From the NCBI GenBank assembly GCA_017437345.1, contig JAFSBJ010000078.1, positions 1-20,333 of the forward strand: a stretch of DNA of 20,333 bases. Reading direction: 5' to 3'. Below are positions 13,640 through 20,333 of this stretch, one piece after another. The DNA is from Clostridia bacterium. Lineage in GTDB: Bacteria > Bacillota_A > Clostridia > UMGS1810. The translations under genes were made by a program, and so were the position numbers. Numbering within the stretch: position 1 is the first letter of the stretch; the number at the start of each line of letters is the position of its first letter. The notes under the pieces were generated by a model that worked only from the letters and a program-made list of their open reading frames with translations, was not told the origin of the DNA and did no database searches.

Positions 13640-14128
13640 TTATTCTTCGATATAAACTTTTTTCATAACAACAGGAGTAAGAGGTTTATCGCTGAAATCT
13701 GTTGGAACTTCTGCCATCCTGTCGACAACATCCATACCTTCTGTAACCTTTCCAAATGCGGCATAGGCACCATCAAGATGAGGAGCATCTTCAAAACAGA
13801 TAAAGAACTGACTGCTTGCTGAATTTGGCATCATTGAACGAGCCATTGATATTACGCCTCTTTCGTGCTTCAAGTCATTTGTTATTCCGTTCTGCGCAAA
13901 TTCGCCCGTTATATTGGTTCCACTTCCGCCCATTCCTGTGCCTTCAGGATCTCCGCCCTGAGTCATAAATCCGGGTATTATGCGGTGGAATGTGAGTCCA
14001 TCATAGAATCCTTCTGAAACAAGATCTATAAAATTTTCAACTGTTTCGGGGGCATATTCAGGATAAAGCTCCACGGTAAAGCTGCCACCATCTTCCATTT
14101 CAAAGATTACTTTTGTATTTTCTTCCAT
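13640..14128 (-). CDS. ppiB: Cyclophilin-type peptidyl-prolyl cis-trans isomerase
   Basis: The 162-residue protein is a single-domain cyclophilin without signal peptide. It catalyses cis-trans isomerisation of X-proline bonds and assists protein folding in the cytosol. Diagnostic motifs are FHRIIPGFMTQGGDP (residues 47-61, including the catalytic arginine R49), GMGGSGTNITGEF (65-77) and SSQFFI (105-110). DGAYAAFGKVTEGMDVV (119-135) completes the active-site side. It starts 23 bases after the malic enzyme gene and is transcribed with it; a strong terminator follows the stop codon. A link between the isomerase and malate metabolism is not implied. Confidence 0.95.
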   Translation of the reverse strand: MEENTKVIFEMEDGGSFTVELYPEYAPETVENFIDLVSEGFYDGLTFHRIIPGFMTQGGDPEGTGMGGSGTNITGEFAQNGITNDLKHERGVISMARSMMPNSASSQFFICFEDAPHLDGAYAAFGKVTEGMDVVDRMAEVPTDFSDKPLTPVVMKKVYIEE

Positions 14129-14151
14129 TGTGATTATTCCTCTCTGTAATA

Positions 14152-15324
14152 TTATATTCTTGCAACGCCGCTTTTTCTTGCAGCTTCGCCAACTGCTTTT
14201 GCAACTGTTTTGCCTATTCTTTCATCAAAAGCCATGGGAAGGATATATTCTTCACTAAGTTCTTCATCTGAAACAAGGCTTGCGATAGCATAGGATGCCG
14301 CCATTTTCATTTCATCGTTGATGTCACTTGCACGAACATCCAGAGCACCTCTGAAAATTCCGGGGAATGCAAGAACATTATTTATCTGATTTGGATAGTC
14401 GGAACGACCTGTTCCCACAATTCTTGCACCTGCCTCCTTTGCAAGATCAGGCAAAATTTCGGGATTGGGATTTGCCATGGGAAATACAATGGCACCTTCT
14501 GCCATTGATGAAACCATTTCCTTTGAAATTATGTTGGGAGCTGAAACACCGATTACAACATCTGCACCCTTCATTGCATCAGCAAGATTTCCCTTTATGC
14601 ACTGGCTATTTGTTATTTCAGCAAGTTCTTTATGAGCATCACTTAAGCTTTCGTCACCTTTGCATATGATACCGAATCTATCACACATTATTATGTTTTT
14701 TAAGCCAAGCTTCATAAGATGGGTTGCTATTGCAGTTCCGGCAGAGCCTGCACCATTTATAACGCATTTGATTTCTGTTATATCTTTTTTAACTATTTTA
14801 AGAGCATTTAAAAGGGCTGCAGCAACAACGATAGCTGTTCCGTGCTGATCATCATGAAACACGGGAATATCACATATTTCCTTTAATTTTCTTTCGATTT
14901 CAAAACAGCGGGGAGCTGCTATATCTTCAAGATTTATTCCACCGAAGCTTCCTGAAAGAAGATACACAGTTCTTACTATTTCATCAACATCCTTTGATTT
15001 TATGCAAAGAGGGAATGCATCCACATCGGCAAATTCTTTAAAGAGAGCACATTTTCCTTCCATAACAGGCATACCTGCCTCAGGACCTATATCACCAAGC
15101 CCAAGAACTGCTGTTCCGTCGGTGATTACTGCAACAAGGTTATGACGACGGGTTAATTCATAGGATTTGTTTATGTCTTTATTTATTTCAAGACAAGGCT
15201 CTGCAACACCGGGAGTGTATGCCAAAGAAAGCTGCTCTTTATTATTTATTTTTGTTTTTGAAACAACTTCTATTTTTCCCTTCCACTCATAATGTTTTTT
15301 TAAGCTTTCTGCTCTTATATCCAT
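14152..15324 (-). CDS. Malic enzyme (malate dehydrogenase, oxaloacetate-decarboxylating, probably NAD-dependent)
   Basis: The 390-residue protein is a short-form bacterial malic enzyme, lacking the phosphotransacetylase-like domain of long forms. It converts malate to pyruvate and CO2 with NAD(P)+ in the cytosol. Visible features are YTPGVAEPC (36-44), the catalytic lysine K91 (VMEGKCALF), the metal site NLEDI (131-135), FHDDQHGTA (156-164) and the Rossmann loop GAGSAG (191-196). The second Rossmann strand ends in MCDRFG with an aspartate, which favours NAD over NADP. The ATG follows GGGAGAGAG. It starts a two-gene unit with ppiB and is divergent from the Dabb gene. Its promoter carries an inverted repeat that may be an operator. 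Confidence 0.93.
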   Translation of the reverse strand: MDIRAESLKKHYEWKGKIEVVSKTKINNKEQLSLAYTPGVAEPCLEINKDINKSYELTRRHNLVAVITDGTAVLGLGDIGPEAGMPVMEGKCALFKEFADVDAFPLCIKSKDVDEIVRTVYLLSGSFGGINLEDIAAPRCFEIERKLKEICDIPVFHDDQHGTAIVVAAALLNALKIVKKDITEIKCVINGAGSAGTAIATHLMKLGLKNIIMCDRFGIICKGDESLSDAHKELAEITNSQCIKGNLADAMKGADVVIGVSAPNIISKEMVSSMAEGAIVFPMANPNPEILPDLAKEAGARIVGTGRSDYPNQINNVLAFPGIFRGALDVRASDINDEMKMAASYAIASLVSDEELSEEYILPMAFDERIGKTVAKAVGEAARKSGVARI

Positions 15325-15360
15325 TATTATCTCTCTCCCTGTTGTATTATGTTTTTAAGC

Positions 15361-15390
15361 ATTTTACCACAAATTGCATTATATTGCAAT
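15361..15390 (-). promoter_or_regulatory. Promoter of the malic enzyme/ppiB unit, with inverted repeat
   Basis: On the minus strand TTGCAA (15384-15389), 17 bases, TAAAAT (15361-15366). The spacer and -35 contain a perfect inverted repeat ATTGCA-N6-TGCAAT (15373-15390), placed where a repressor would block polymerase. Confidence 0.55.
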
Positions 15391-15427
15391 AATAATTACA
15401 GATATTAATTTTAATATTTTTGGTTTA

Positions 15428-15456
15428 TTGACACAAGACCTATGGCATGGTATACT
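15428..15456 (+). promoter_or_regulatory. Sigma-A promoter for the Dabb gene
   Basis: Consensus -35 TTGACA (15428-15433), 17-base spacer, TATACT (15451-15456). It is about 22 bases upstream of the GAGGTGA ribosome-binding site. Confidence 0.8.
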
Positions 15457-15485
15457 TTTGTTAATTCATTATTGAGGTGATAGAA

Positions 15486-15788
15486 ATGGTAAAACACATA
15501 ATTTTATGGACACTTAAAGCGGACTTGCCAAATGAAGAAAAAGCAGAAATAAAAAAAGGCATTAAGGAAGGTTTAGAAGGTCTTTCAGGAAAAATCCCCG
15601 GTCTTATTGATATAAAAGTTGAAACAGGGAGACTCCAGAGCTCAACTGCAGATTTAATGCTTGATTCTACATTTGAAAACGAAGAAGCCTTAAAAGCTTA
15701 TTCGGTTCATCCATTACATGTGGATGTGGCAAATAATAAGGTAAGACCATATACAGCAGTTAGAAGCTGTTTGGATTTTGAATTTTAA
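15486..15788 (+). CDS. Dabb-family (stress-responsive alpha/beta-barrel) protein
   Basis: The 100-residue protein is one Dabb domain, the usual size of stand-alone bacterial members. The start MVKHIILWTLK and the later HPLHVDVANNKVRPY (near residue 77) match the family pattern, including the conserved histidine pair. Dabb proteins form dimeric ferredoxin-like alpha/beta barrels. Members are induced by stress in plants, while in bacteria the role is mostly unknown. A GTG three codons upstream is open, but it is part of the GAGGTGA ribosome-binding site, so the ATG at 15486 is the start. It has its own consensus promoter and a bidirectional terminator, making a single-gene unit. Substrate not known. 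Confidence 0.88.
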   Translation: MVKHIILWTLKADLPNEEKAEIKKGIKEGLEGLSGKIPGLIDIKVETGRLQSSTADLMLDSTFENEEALKAYSVHPLHVDVANNKVRPYTAVRSCLDFEF

Positions 15789-15792
15789 CCAT

Positions 15793-15823
15793 AAAAAATG
15801 CACTCATATTGAGTGCATTTTTT
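15793..15823 (+). terminator. Bidirectional terminator between the Dabb gene and ddh
   Basis: AAAAAATGCACTCA (15793-15806) and TGAGTGCATTTTTT (15810-15823) form a perfect 14-base stem with a three-base loop, with A and T runs on both sides. The converging genes end at 15788 (plus) and 15837 (minus), so the hairpin serves both. Confidence 0.93.
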
Positions 15824-15836
15824 ATTAATCATATTT

Positions 15837-16817
15837 TTAAAGTAGTTTTCTTATAACTTCTTTGCGTTCTTCCTTTATAAGGTATATGGGAGCAACATCA
15901 AACACGGTTTTGCACCCTTTTATTCCCTCTTGGTTCATTCTGCAGGCAGCTCTGGCATAAGCTACAATAACAGAAGCGGTAAACTCCGGATTTGAATCAA
16001 GCTTAAGCTTATACTCTATTATATTATTATGCTCAAGATCTTTTCCGGTTTTTCCGCTACGAACAACTATTCCGCCATGGGGAAGACCGGAATGATTCTT
16101 CTTCATCTCTTCTGCAGAAATGAAATGAACAGTTGTGTCATAATCGGCAAAATAATTGGGCATTGTTTTGATTTCTTCCTCTATTCTTTTAAGATCTGCC
16201 CCTTCTTTTGCAACAACAAAACACTCTCTTGTGTGCTTCTGACGGGTTGAAAGGCTTGGGTTTTCACCGCTTAGAACCTTTTCCACAGCTTCATCAACCG
16301 GAATGGTATACTGACGGGCATCCAATACCCCATCTATTCTTCTTATTGCATCAGAGTGGCCCTGACTTACGCCTTTTCCCCAGAAGGTGTAGTCTGCACC
16401 GTCGGGAAGGACAGCATTACCAAACATTCTGTTTACAGAAAACATTCCTGGATCCCAGCCAACTGAAATTATGGCTGTTTTTCCGCTGCGACTGCATGCT
16501 GAATCAACTTTTTCAAGATGCTCAGGGATTTTTGCGTGGGTATCGAAGCTATCTACAACATTAAAATACTCCGCATATTCGGGGGTTTGCACAGGAAGGT
16601 CTGTGGCACTTCCGCCGCAAAGAATTAAAACATCTATTGAATCCTTCATTTTTTTAGCTTCGTCTATATGGAGAACGGGAACTCCGGCAGTTAGTATTTT
16701 AACAGATTCAGGGGGTCTTCTTGTGAAAACCGCCACAAGCTCCATATCGTCATTCTGGGCAATGGCACATTCTACCCCTCTTCCAAGGTTACCATAGCCT
16801 AATATACCTATTTTCAT
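15837..16817 (-). CDS. ddh: meso-Diaminopimelate D-dehydrogenase
   Basis: The 326-residue protein is a complete meso-diaminopimelate dehydrogenase. It forms meso-diaminopimelate from tetrahydrodipicolinate, ammonia and NADPH in one step, bypassing the acylated route of lysine and peptidoglycan precursor synthesis. The N-terminal Rossmann fold has GYGNLGRG (residues 7-14) and a basic FTRRPP (31-36) that suits NADPH binding. The segments DSFDTHAKIP, SVGWDPGMFS and GVSQGHSDAIRR belong to the substrate site. AAGGAGCG lies before the ATG. It is the last gene of a unit with rarA and the zinc-ribbon gene and ends at a bidirectional terminator. The gene implies a meso-DAP source for the cell wall; whether it is the main lysine route cannot be told from this window. 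Confidence 0.95.
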   Translation of the reverse strand: MKIGILGYGNLGRGVECAIAQNDDMELVAVFTRRPPESVKILTAGVPVLHIDEAKKMKDSIDVLILCGGSATDLPVQTPEYAEYFNVVDSFDTHAKIPEHLEKVDSACSRSGKTAIISVGWDPGMFSVNRMFGNAVLPDGADYTFWGKGVSQGHSDAIRRIDGVLDARQYTIPVDEAVEKVLSGENPSLSTRQKHTRECFVVAKEGADLKRIEEEIKTMPNYFADYDTTVHFISAEEMKKNHSGLPHGGIVVRSGKTGKDLEHNNIIEYKLKLDSNPEFTASVIVAYARAACRMNQEGIKGCKTVFDVAPIYLIKEERKEVIRKLL

Positions 16818-16853
16818 TTTATTTCGCTCCTTCAGATGTATGTTTATTATGTA

Positions 16854-17216
16854 TTATTCTTCGAAGTTATGACCACATTTTGGACAGAATTCAAAATCTT
16901 TATCAAGCTTCATGCCGCATTTTGGACACTGTTTTTTATTAACGAGTTCGTTGAAGTTTTCCTGCATATCATCTCTTTTTTCGGTAAGAGCTGTGATTGT
17001 ATCACATAATTCTTTGATTCCATCTGTGATGTCTTCATCTTCTGCAGCATTATACACAAGCTTTCCTATCTTTTTGAAATTTTCCTCGATTTCGGAATTA
17101 ATCTCTACAAGCTTATATTTAAGCTTTGCAATTTCTATAACGCTTTCGGATGTTTCTTTTGTTTTCTGCGCTGCAACTGAAAAACCTTTTTTAATTTTTG
17201 AAAAATCAATCTTCAT
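16854..17216 (-). CDS. Small coiled-coil zinc-ribbon protein
   Basis: The protein is 120 residues. A basic N-terminus (KIDFSKIKKGF) leads into a long charged helix (about 15-95, EIAKLKYKLVEINSEIEE and later TALTEKRDDMQENFNELV) that looks like a coiled coil. It ends in a zinc ribbon with CPKCG and, 12 residues on, CPKCG (about 97-116). It has no signal peptide or membrane helix. Proteins of this plan are common in Clostridia and mostly uncharacterised, so no function is proposed. The ATG at 17216 has GGAG nine bases upstream; a TTG three codons earlier is open but overlaps that region. It lies 28 bases after rarA and 36 before ddh and is co-transcribed with them. Confidence 0.85.
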   Translation of the reverse strand: MKIDFSKIKKGFSVAAQKTKETSESVIEIAKLKYKLVEINSEIEENFKKIGKLVYNAAEDEDITDGIKELCDTITALTEKRDDMQENFNELVNKKQCPKCGMKLDKDFEFCPKCGHNFEE

Positions 17217-17244
17217 AATTAACAACTCCTTTAAAATCTTTATA

Positions 17245-18513
17245 TTACAAATTTTTTAATCTGTCAAGATAGTTTTTAAATTTTTCTTCTGTGGCATTAT
17301 TACCTGGATTATAATATTTTTTATCTTTAAGATTGTCGGGAAGATACTGCTGTTTTACATAATTGCCCGGATAGGAATGAGGGTATTTATAGCCTATGGC
17401 ATGGCCAAGCTTCTGAGCGCCGGAATAATGACCATCTTTTAAATACGCCGGAATATCGCCGGCATTTCCTGATCTTATGTCGGCAAGAGCATCATCAATT
17501 GCGCAAATGGCTGCGTTTGACTTGGGCAGGCACGAAAGAAAGATAACCGCCTCGCTAAGGGGAATTCTTGCTTCGGGAAAGCCAAGCTGAAGAGCTGAAT
17601 CAACGCATGCTTTAGTGACTGTGATGGCTGTGGGATACGCAAGACCAACATCCTCGCAGGCAATTACCATAAGCCTTCGGCATATTGATATTAAATCACC
17701 GCCTTCTACAAGCCTTGCCAGATAGTGAATTGCAGCATCGGGGTCGCTGCCTCTTATGGATTTCTGAAATGCGCTGAGAGCATTATAGTGGCTATCGGCA
17801 TCTTTATCAAAGAAGAATGCTGATTTCTGAGTTACGGAAAGAGCATCATCGGCTGTGACTATGAGTTCTTCTGCCAGGGGGGAAATCTTCATTTTTATGC
17901 ACATTTCAAGAGCTGTGAGAGCCTTTCTGACATCGCCATATGAAGCAAGCGCAAGGTGGTCTATAACTTCTTCTTCTATTGACATTTTCTTTTTCCCGTA
18001 TAGCTCTGGAAGGCTTTTACACGCGCGCAAAAGAGCCCTTTTTATATCATCAGTTTCCACGGGTTTGAATTCAACAACTGTGCATCTTGAAAGAATAGCA
18101 TTATATACATAGAAATAGGGATTTTCCGTGGTGCTTGCTATAAGAGTTATACTGCCATTTTCTATATATTCCAAAAGAGATTGCTGCTGTTTTTTATTAA
18201 AATTCTGGATTTCATCAAGATAAAGAAGCACTCCGCCTCTTGTTTCAAATGAATCAAGGTCGGATGCAATTTCTTTGATATCTTTTGTGGAAGCATTGGT
18301 GGCATTTAGCTTATAGAGTTTTTTTCCGCATACATCAGCACAGATATTGGCAACGGTTGTTTTCCCCGTGCCGGAAGGACCATAAAAAATCATATTGGGA
18401 ATGTTGCCTGATTTTACGAGATTGGTTATAAGCTTATCTTCACCTATTATATGATTCTGCCCCACAACATCATCAATTGATTTTGGGCGCATTACATCTG
18501 CAAGTGGTCGCAA
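17245..18513 (-). CDS. rarA: Replication-associated recombination protein A (AAA+ ATPase)
   Basis: The protein is 422 residues from the chosen start and belongs to the RarA/MgsA/WHIP family, related to clamp loaders. It acts at stalled replication forks and in recombination. Visible features are LADVMRPKSIDDVVGQ at the N-terminus, Walker A GPSGTGKT (45-52), Walker B LLYLDEI (96-102), sensor 1 region TTENP and the arginine finger near R143 (LSRC). The C-terminal RarA domain includes KKYYNP and a helical end. The frame opens at GTG (18522), but that codon lies inside the GAGG ribosome-binding site. The TTG at 18513 is eight bases behind it and gives an N-terminus of typical length. No promoter was seen after the glyA terminator, so it may rely on read-through from glyA. 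Confidence 0.92.
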   Translation of the reverse strand: MRPLADVMRPKSIDDVVGQNHIIGEDKLITNLVKSGNIPNMIFYGPSGTGKTTVANICADVCGKKLYKLNATNASTKDIKEIASDLDSFETRGGVLLYLDEIQNFNKKQQQSLLEYIENGSITLIASTTENPYFYVYNAILSRCTVVEFKPVETDDIKRALLRACKSLPELYGKKKMSIEEEVIDHLALASYGDVRKALTALEMCIKMKISPLAEELIVTADDALSVTQKSAFFFDKDADSHYNALSAFQKSIRGSDPDAAIHYLARLVEGGDLISICRRLMVIACEDVGLAYPTAITVTKACVDSALQLGFPEARIPLSEAVIFLSCLPKSNAAICAIDDALADIRSGNAGDIPAYLKDGHYSGAQKLGHAIGYKYPHSYPGNYVKQQYLPDNLKDKKYYNPGNNATEEKFKNYLDRLKNL

Positions 18514-18546
18514 GGGTATCACCTCTTTTGAAACTTAATTTTAAAG

Positions 18547-18571
18547 ATAAAAGGCGGAGCACAGCTCCGCC
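18547..18571 (-). terminator. Terminator after glyA
   Basis: GGCGGAGC and GCTCCGCC form a perfect GC-rich 8-base stem (18553-18560, 18564-18571) with a three-base loop. On the minus strand TTTTAT follows. It begins about 10 bases after the glyA stop codon. Confidence 0.8.
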
Positions 18572-18580
18572 GAAGGTATT

Positions 18581-19819
18581 TTATCTGTAAAGAGGATATT
18601 TTTCGGTGAGAGCTTTAACTCTTGAAACTATCTCTTCCTTCTTTTCTTCGAAGGAATTAATTGTGAGAGATATAAGAGCAGCTATTTCTTTCATATCTTC
18701 TTCTTTCATTCCTCTTGATGTAACAGCAGGTGTTCCGATTCTTACACCACTTGTAACAAATGGACTTGCTGTTTCAAAGGGAACTGTGTTTTTATTAACT
18801 GTGATGCCAACCTCATCGAGCATATGTTCTGCATCTTTACCGGTTACATCTTTATTTCTTAAATCGATGAGCATAAGGTGGTTATCTGTGCCACCCGATA
18901 CAAGGTTGAAGCCTTCAGCCATAAGAGCTTCGGAAAGAGCCTTTGCATTTTTTACTACCTGTGTCTGGTAGGCTTTGAATTCATCGGAAAGAGCTTCTTT
19001 AAAGCATACTGCTTTTGCAGCAATAATATGCATAAGAGGTCCACCCTGGATTCCGGGGAACACTGCTTTATTTATAAGCTTTGCATGTTCTTCTTTACAC
19101 ATAATCATACCGCCACGAGGACCTCTTAAGGTCTTGTGAGTTGTGGTGGTGACAAAATCTGCATATGGTACGGGATTTGGATGAAGACCTGCAGCAACAA
19201 GACCTGCAATATGGGCAATATCAACCATGAGATATGCACCGCATTTTTTTGCTATTTCAGAAAGTCTTTCAAAATCTATTACTCTTGGATATGCACTTGC
19301 TCCGGCAACAATTAATTTTGGTTTATTCTCCATAGCAAGCTTTTCGATTTCATCATAATCAATAAGGCAGGTGTCTTTTGCAACACCATAGGGAATAATG
19401 TTGAAATATTTACCTGAAATATTAACGGGGCTTCCGTGGGAAAGGTGACCACCATGAGAAAGATTCATACCGAGAACTGTGTCGCCGGGATTTAAAACTG
19501 CAAAAAACACAGCAAGGTTTGCCTGAGCACCTGAATGGGGCTGAACATTGGCATGATCACAGCCAAAGATTTCTTTTGCTCTTTCTATGGCAAGATTTTC
19601 AACGATATCAACACACTCACATCCACCATAATATCTTTTGCCCGGATAGCCTTCGGCATATTTATTTGTTAATGGGGTTCCCATTGCTTCAATAACTGCA
19701 CTGGACACAAAATTTTCACTGGCAATAAGCTCTATTTTGTTTCTCTGTCTGTCAACTTCCATTTCGATAGCATTTGCTACCTCAGGGTCGATTCTTTTAA
19801 TTTCTTCTGTACTGTACAT
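18581..19819 (-). CDS. glyA: Serine hydroxymethyltransferase
   Basis: The 412-residue protein is a complete serine hydroxymethyltransferase. It interconverts serine and glycine with tetrahydrofolate and PLP in the cytosol and supplies one-carbon units for purines, thymidylate and methionine. The PLP lysine is K229 in [15 protein letters not shown], the same number as in E. coli. [23 protein letters not shown] and [12 protein letters not shown] are all family motifs. The frame is open eight codons further upstream, but AGGAGG (19829-19834) lies nine bases before the ATG at 19819, while the intermediate ATG at 19825 is too close. It has a near-consensus promoter and its own terminator. No T-box or riboswitch is visible in the short leader. 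Confidence 0.96.
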   Translation of the reverse strand: MYSTEEIKRIDPEVANAIEMEVDRQRNKIELIASENFVSSAVIEAMGTPLTNKYAEGYPGKRYYGGCECVDIVENLAIERAKEIFGCDHANVQPHSGAQANLAVFFAVLNPGDTVLGMNLSHGGHLSHGSPVNISGKYFNIIPYGVAKDTCLIDYDEIEKLAMENKPKLIVAGASAYPRVIDFERLSEIAKKCGAYLMVDIAHIAGLVAAGLHPNPVPYADFVTTTTHKTLRGPRGGMIMCKEEHAKLINKAVFPGIQGGPLMHIIAAKAVCFKEALSDEFKAYQTQVVKNAKALSEALMAEGFNLVSGGTDNHLMLIDLRNKDVTGKDAEHMLDEVGITVNKNTVPFETASPFVTSGVRIGTPAVTSRGMKEEDMKEIAALISLTINSFEEKKEEIVSRVKALTEKYPLYR

Positions 19820-19855
19820 ATGCATATACCTCCTAATTAACATACACTATACTGT

Positions 19856-19884
19856 ATTATACAATTATTTTACACATTTTTCAA
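19856..19884 (-). promoter_or_regulatory. Sigma-A promoter for glyA
   Basis: On the minus strand TTGAAA (19879-19884), 17 bases, TATAAT (19856-19861). The leader to the ATG is about 30 bases. Confidence 0.8.
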
Positions 19885-19917
19885 TACCTATGTAAAAAAT
19901 ATTTATTAAATTAATTG

Positions 19918-19946
19918 TTGAAAGACGATAATTTTTATGTTATAAT
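19918..19946 (+). promoter_or_regulatory. Sigma-A promoter for the CpXC protein gene
   Basis: TTGAAA (19918-19923), 17 bases, TATAAT (19941-19946), about 48 bases upstream of the ATG at 19995. It is divergent from the glyA promoter, with 33 bases between the two -35 elements. Confidence 0.8.
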
Positions 19947-19994
19947 TGCCATAAACAGATATTTTTAAACCTCTTTTAATAAGGGAGGAAGAAC

Positions 19995-20333
19995 ATGGCG
20001 TCTTATGCAAGAGCTTTTAGTGGTATATGCCAGGAATGTGAAAAGCAGTTTCCTATGGCAGACCGTTTTTGCACAGTTGTTAACCTTGATATGGAAGGTT
20101 TTGAAAAAGACAAATTTCTCGACGGTAGTCTTAACAGAGTGTGCTGTCCGTTTTGCAATACGGAGTTTACATTTGAGCTTCCTATGATTGTGCTGTCAGG
20201 AAGAAAAAAATTTGCCTGTCTTGTGGATCCGAATGTAGATATCAAAGGAATTGAGGCAATTAAAAATCCTCCGTACATTCTTTTTGGAGATGATTTCACC
20301 TTCAGGTGCGTGAGGTATATGGAAGAAGCAAGA
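19995..20333 (+). CDS. CpXC-domain protein, N-terminal part
   Basis: The first 113 residues are in the window and the gene runs off the right edge. The N-terminus has a CQEC pair (residues 12-15), then VVNLDMEGFEKDKFLDGSL and VCCPFCNTEFTFELPMIVLS. This order is that of the CpXC domain, in which four cysteines form a predicted zinc site. The domain is found in many bacterial proteins of unknown role. AAGGGAGGA (19981-19989) precedes the ATG and a promoter is seen upstream. No signal peptide is present. The part beyond the edge cannot be described. Confidence 0.8.
   Translation, partial: MASYARAFSGICQECEKQFPMADRFCTVVNLDMEGFEKDKFLDGSLNRVCCPFCNTEFTFELPMIVLSGRKKFACLVDPNVDIKGIEAIKNPPYILFGDDFTFRCVRYMEEAR

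Noticed and set aside
18606..18971. A 121-codon plus-strand reading frame opposite glyA
   Set aside because: Antisense shadow of a highly conserved gene, with no ribosome-binding site.
19820..19994. Possible T-box or riboswitch in the glyA leader
   Set aside because: The promoter leaves only about 35 bases of leader, too short for either; the region holds two divergent promoters.
1..20333. Defence system, prophage, integrative element or CRISPR array
   Set aside because: No direct-repeat array, transposase, integrase, restriction or toxin-antitoxin genes were recognised. Gene content is housekeeping with uniform composition.

Overview
The window looks like the chromosome of an anaerobic, low-GC Gram-positive bacterium of the class Clostridia. 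Reasons: A+T-rich DNA, strong Shine-Dalgarno sites (GGAGG/GAGGTGA), sigma-A type promoters with 17-base spacers, Clostridia-type families (FatA-like acyl-ACP thioesterase, AI-2E permease, GerMN-domain protein, SLH-anchored serpin, meso-diaminopimelate dehydrogenase), and FeoB without FeoA. No phage, IS element, CRISPR array, tRNA or rRNA was recognised. Almost every gene is on the minus strand, so transcription runs mainly from high to low coordinates.

Layout in order of minus-strand transcription. (1) glyA (18581-19819) has its own promoter and terminator and is divergent from a CpXC-type zinc protein that runs off the right edge. (2) rarA, a small coiled-coil zinc-ribbon protein and ddh form a unit (15837-18513) that meets the plus-strand Dabb gene at a shared bidirectional terminator. 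(3) NAD-type malic enzyme and ppiB (13640-15324). (4) An unrecognised cytosolic protein (12828-13589), then a small membrane protein with exonuclease III. (5) A divergent feoB, whose stop codon overlaps the promoter of a patatin-like lipase gene. (6) An SLH-domain serpin with a GerMN protein (5680-8039), behind a 267-base intergenic region holding three DnaA-box-like 9-mers. (7) On the plus strand, an acyl-ACP thioesterase with a strong terminator, followed by about 240 bases of non-coding DNA that fold into a closed multi-stem RNA. (8) An apparent four-gene unit: AI-2E permease, HAD hydrolase, LOG-family phosphoribohydrolase and nadE, ending in a terminator. (9) A peptidase M19 dipeptidase and the first 34 codons of an aspartate-type aminotransferase at the left edge.

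Most of this is housekeeping: one-carbon, NAD, lysine/cell-wall and lipid metabolism, plus DNA repair. The least ordinary items are the structured RNA at 5419-5656 (possibly the raiA motif), the surface-anchored serpin with an intact inhibitory hinge and small residues at the predicted scissile bond, and the DnaA-box cluster upstream of it. Several starts were moved from the longest reading frame to the codon behind a Shine-Dalgarno site (nadE, patatin, feoB, Dabb, zinc ribbon, rarA, glyA).
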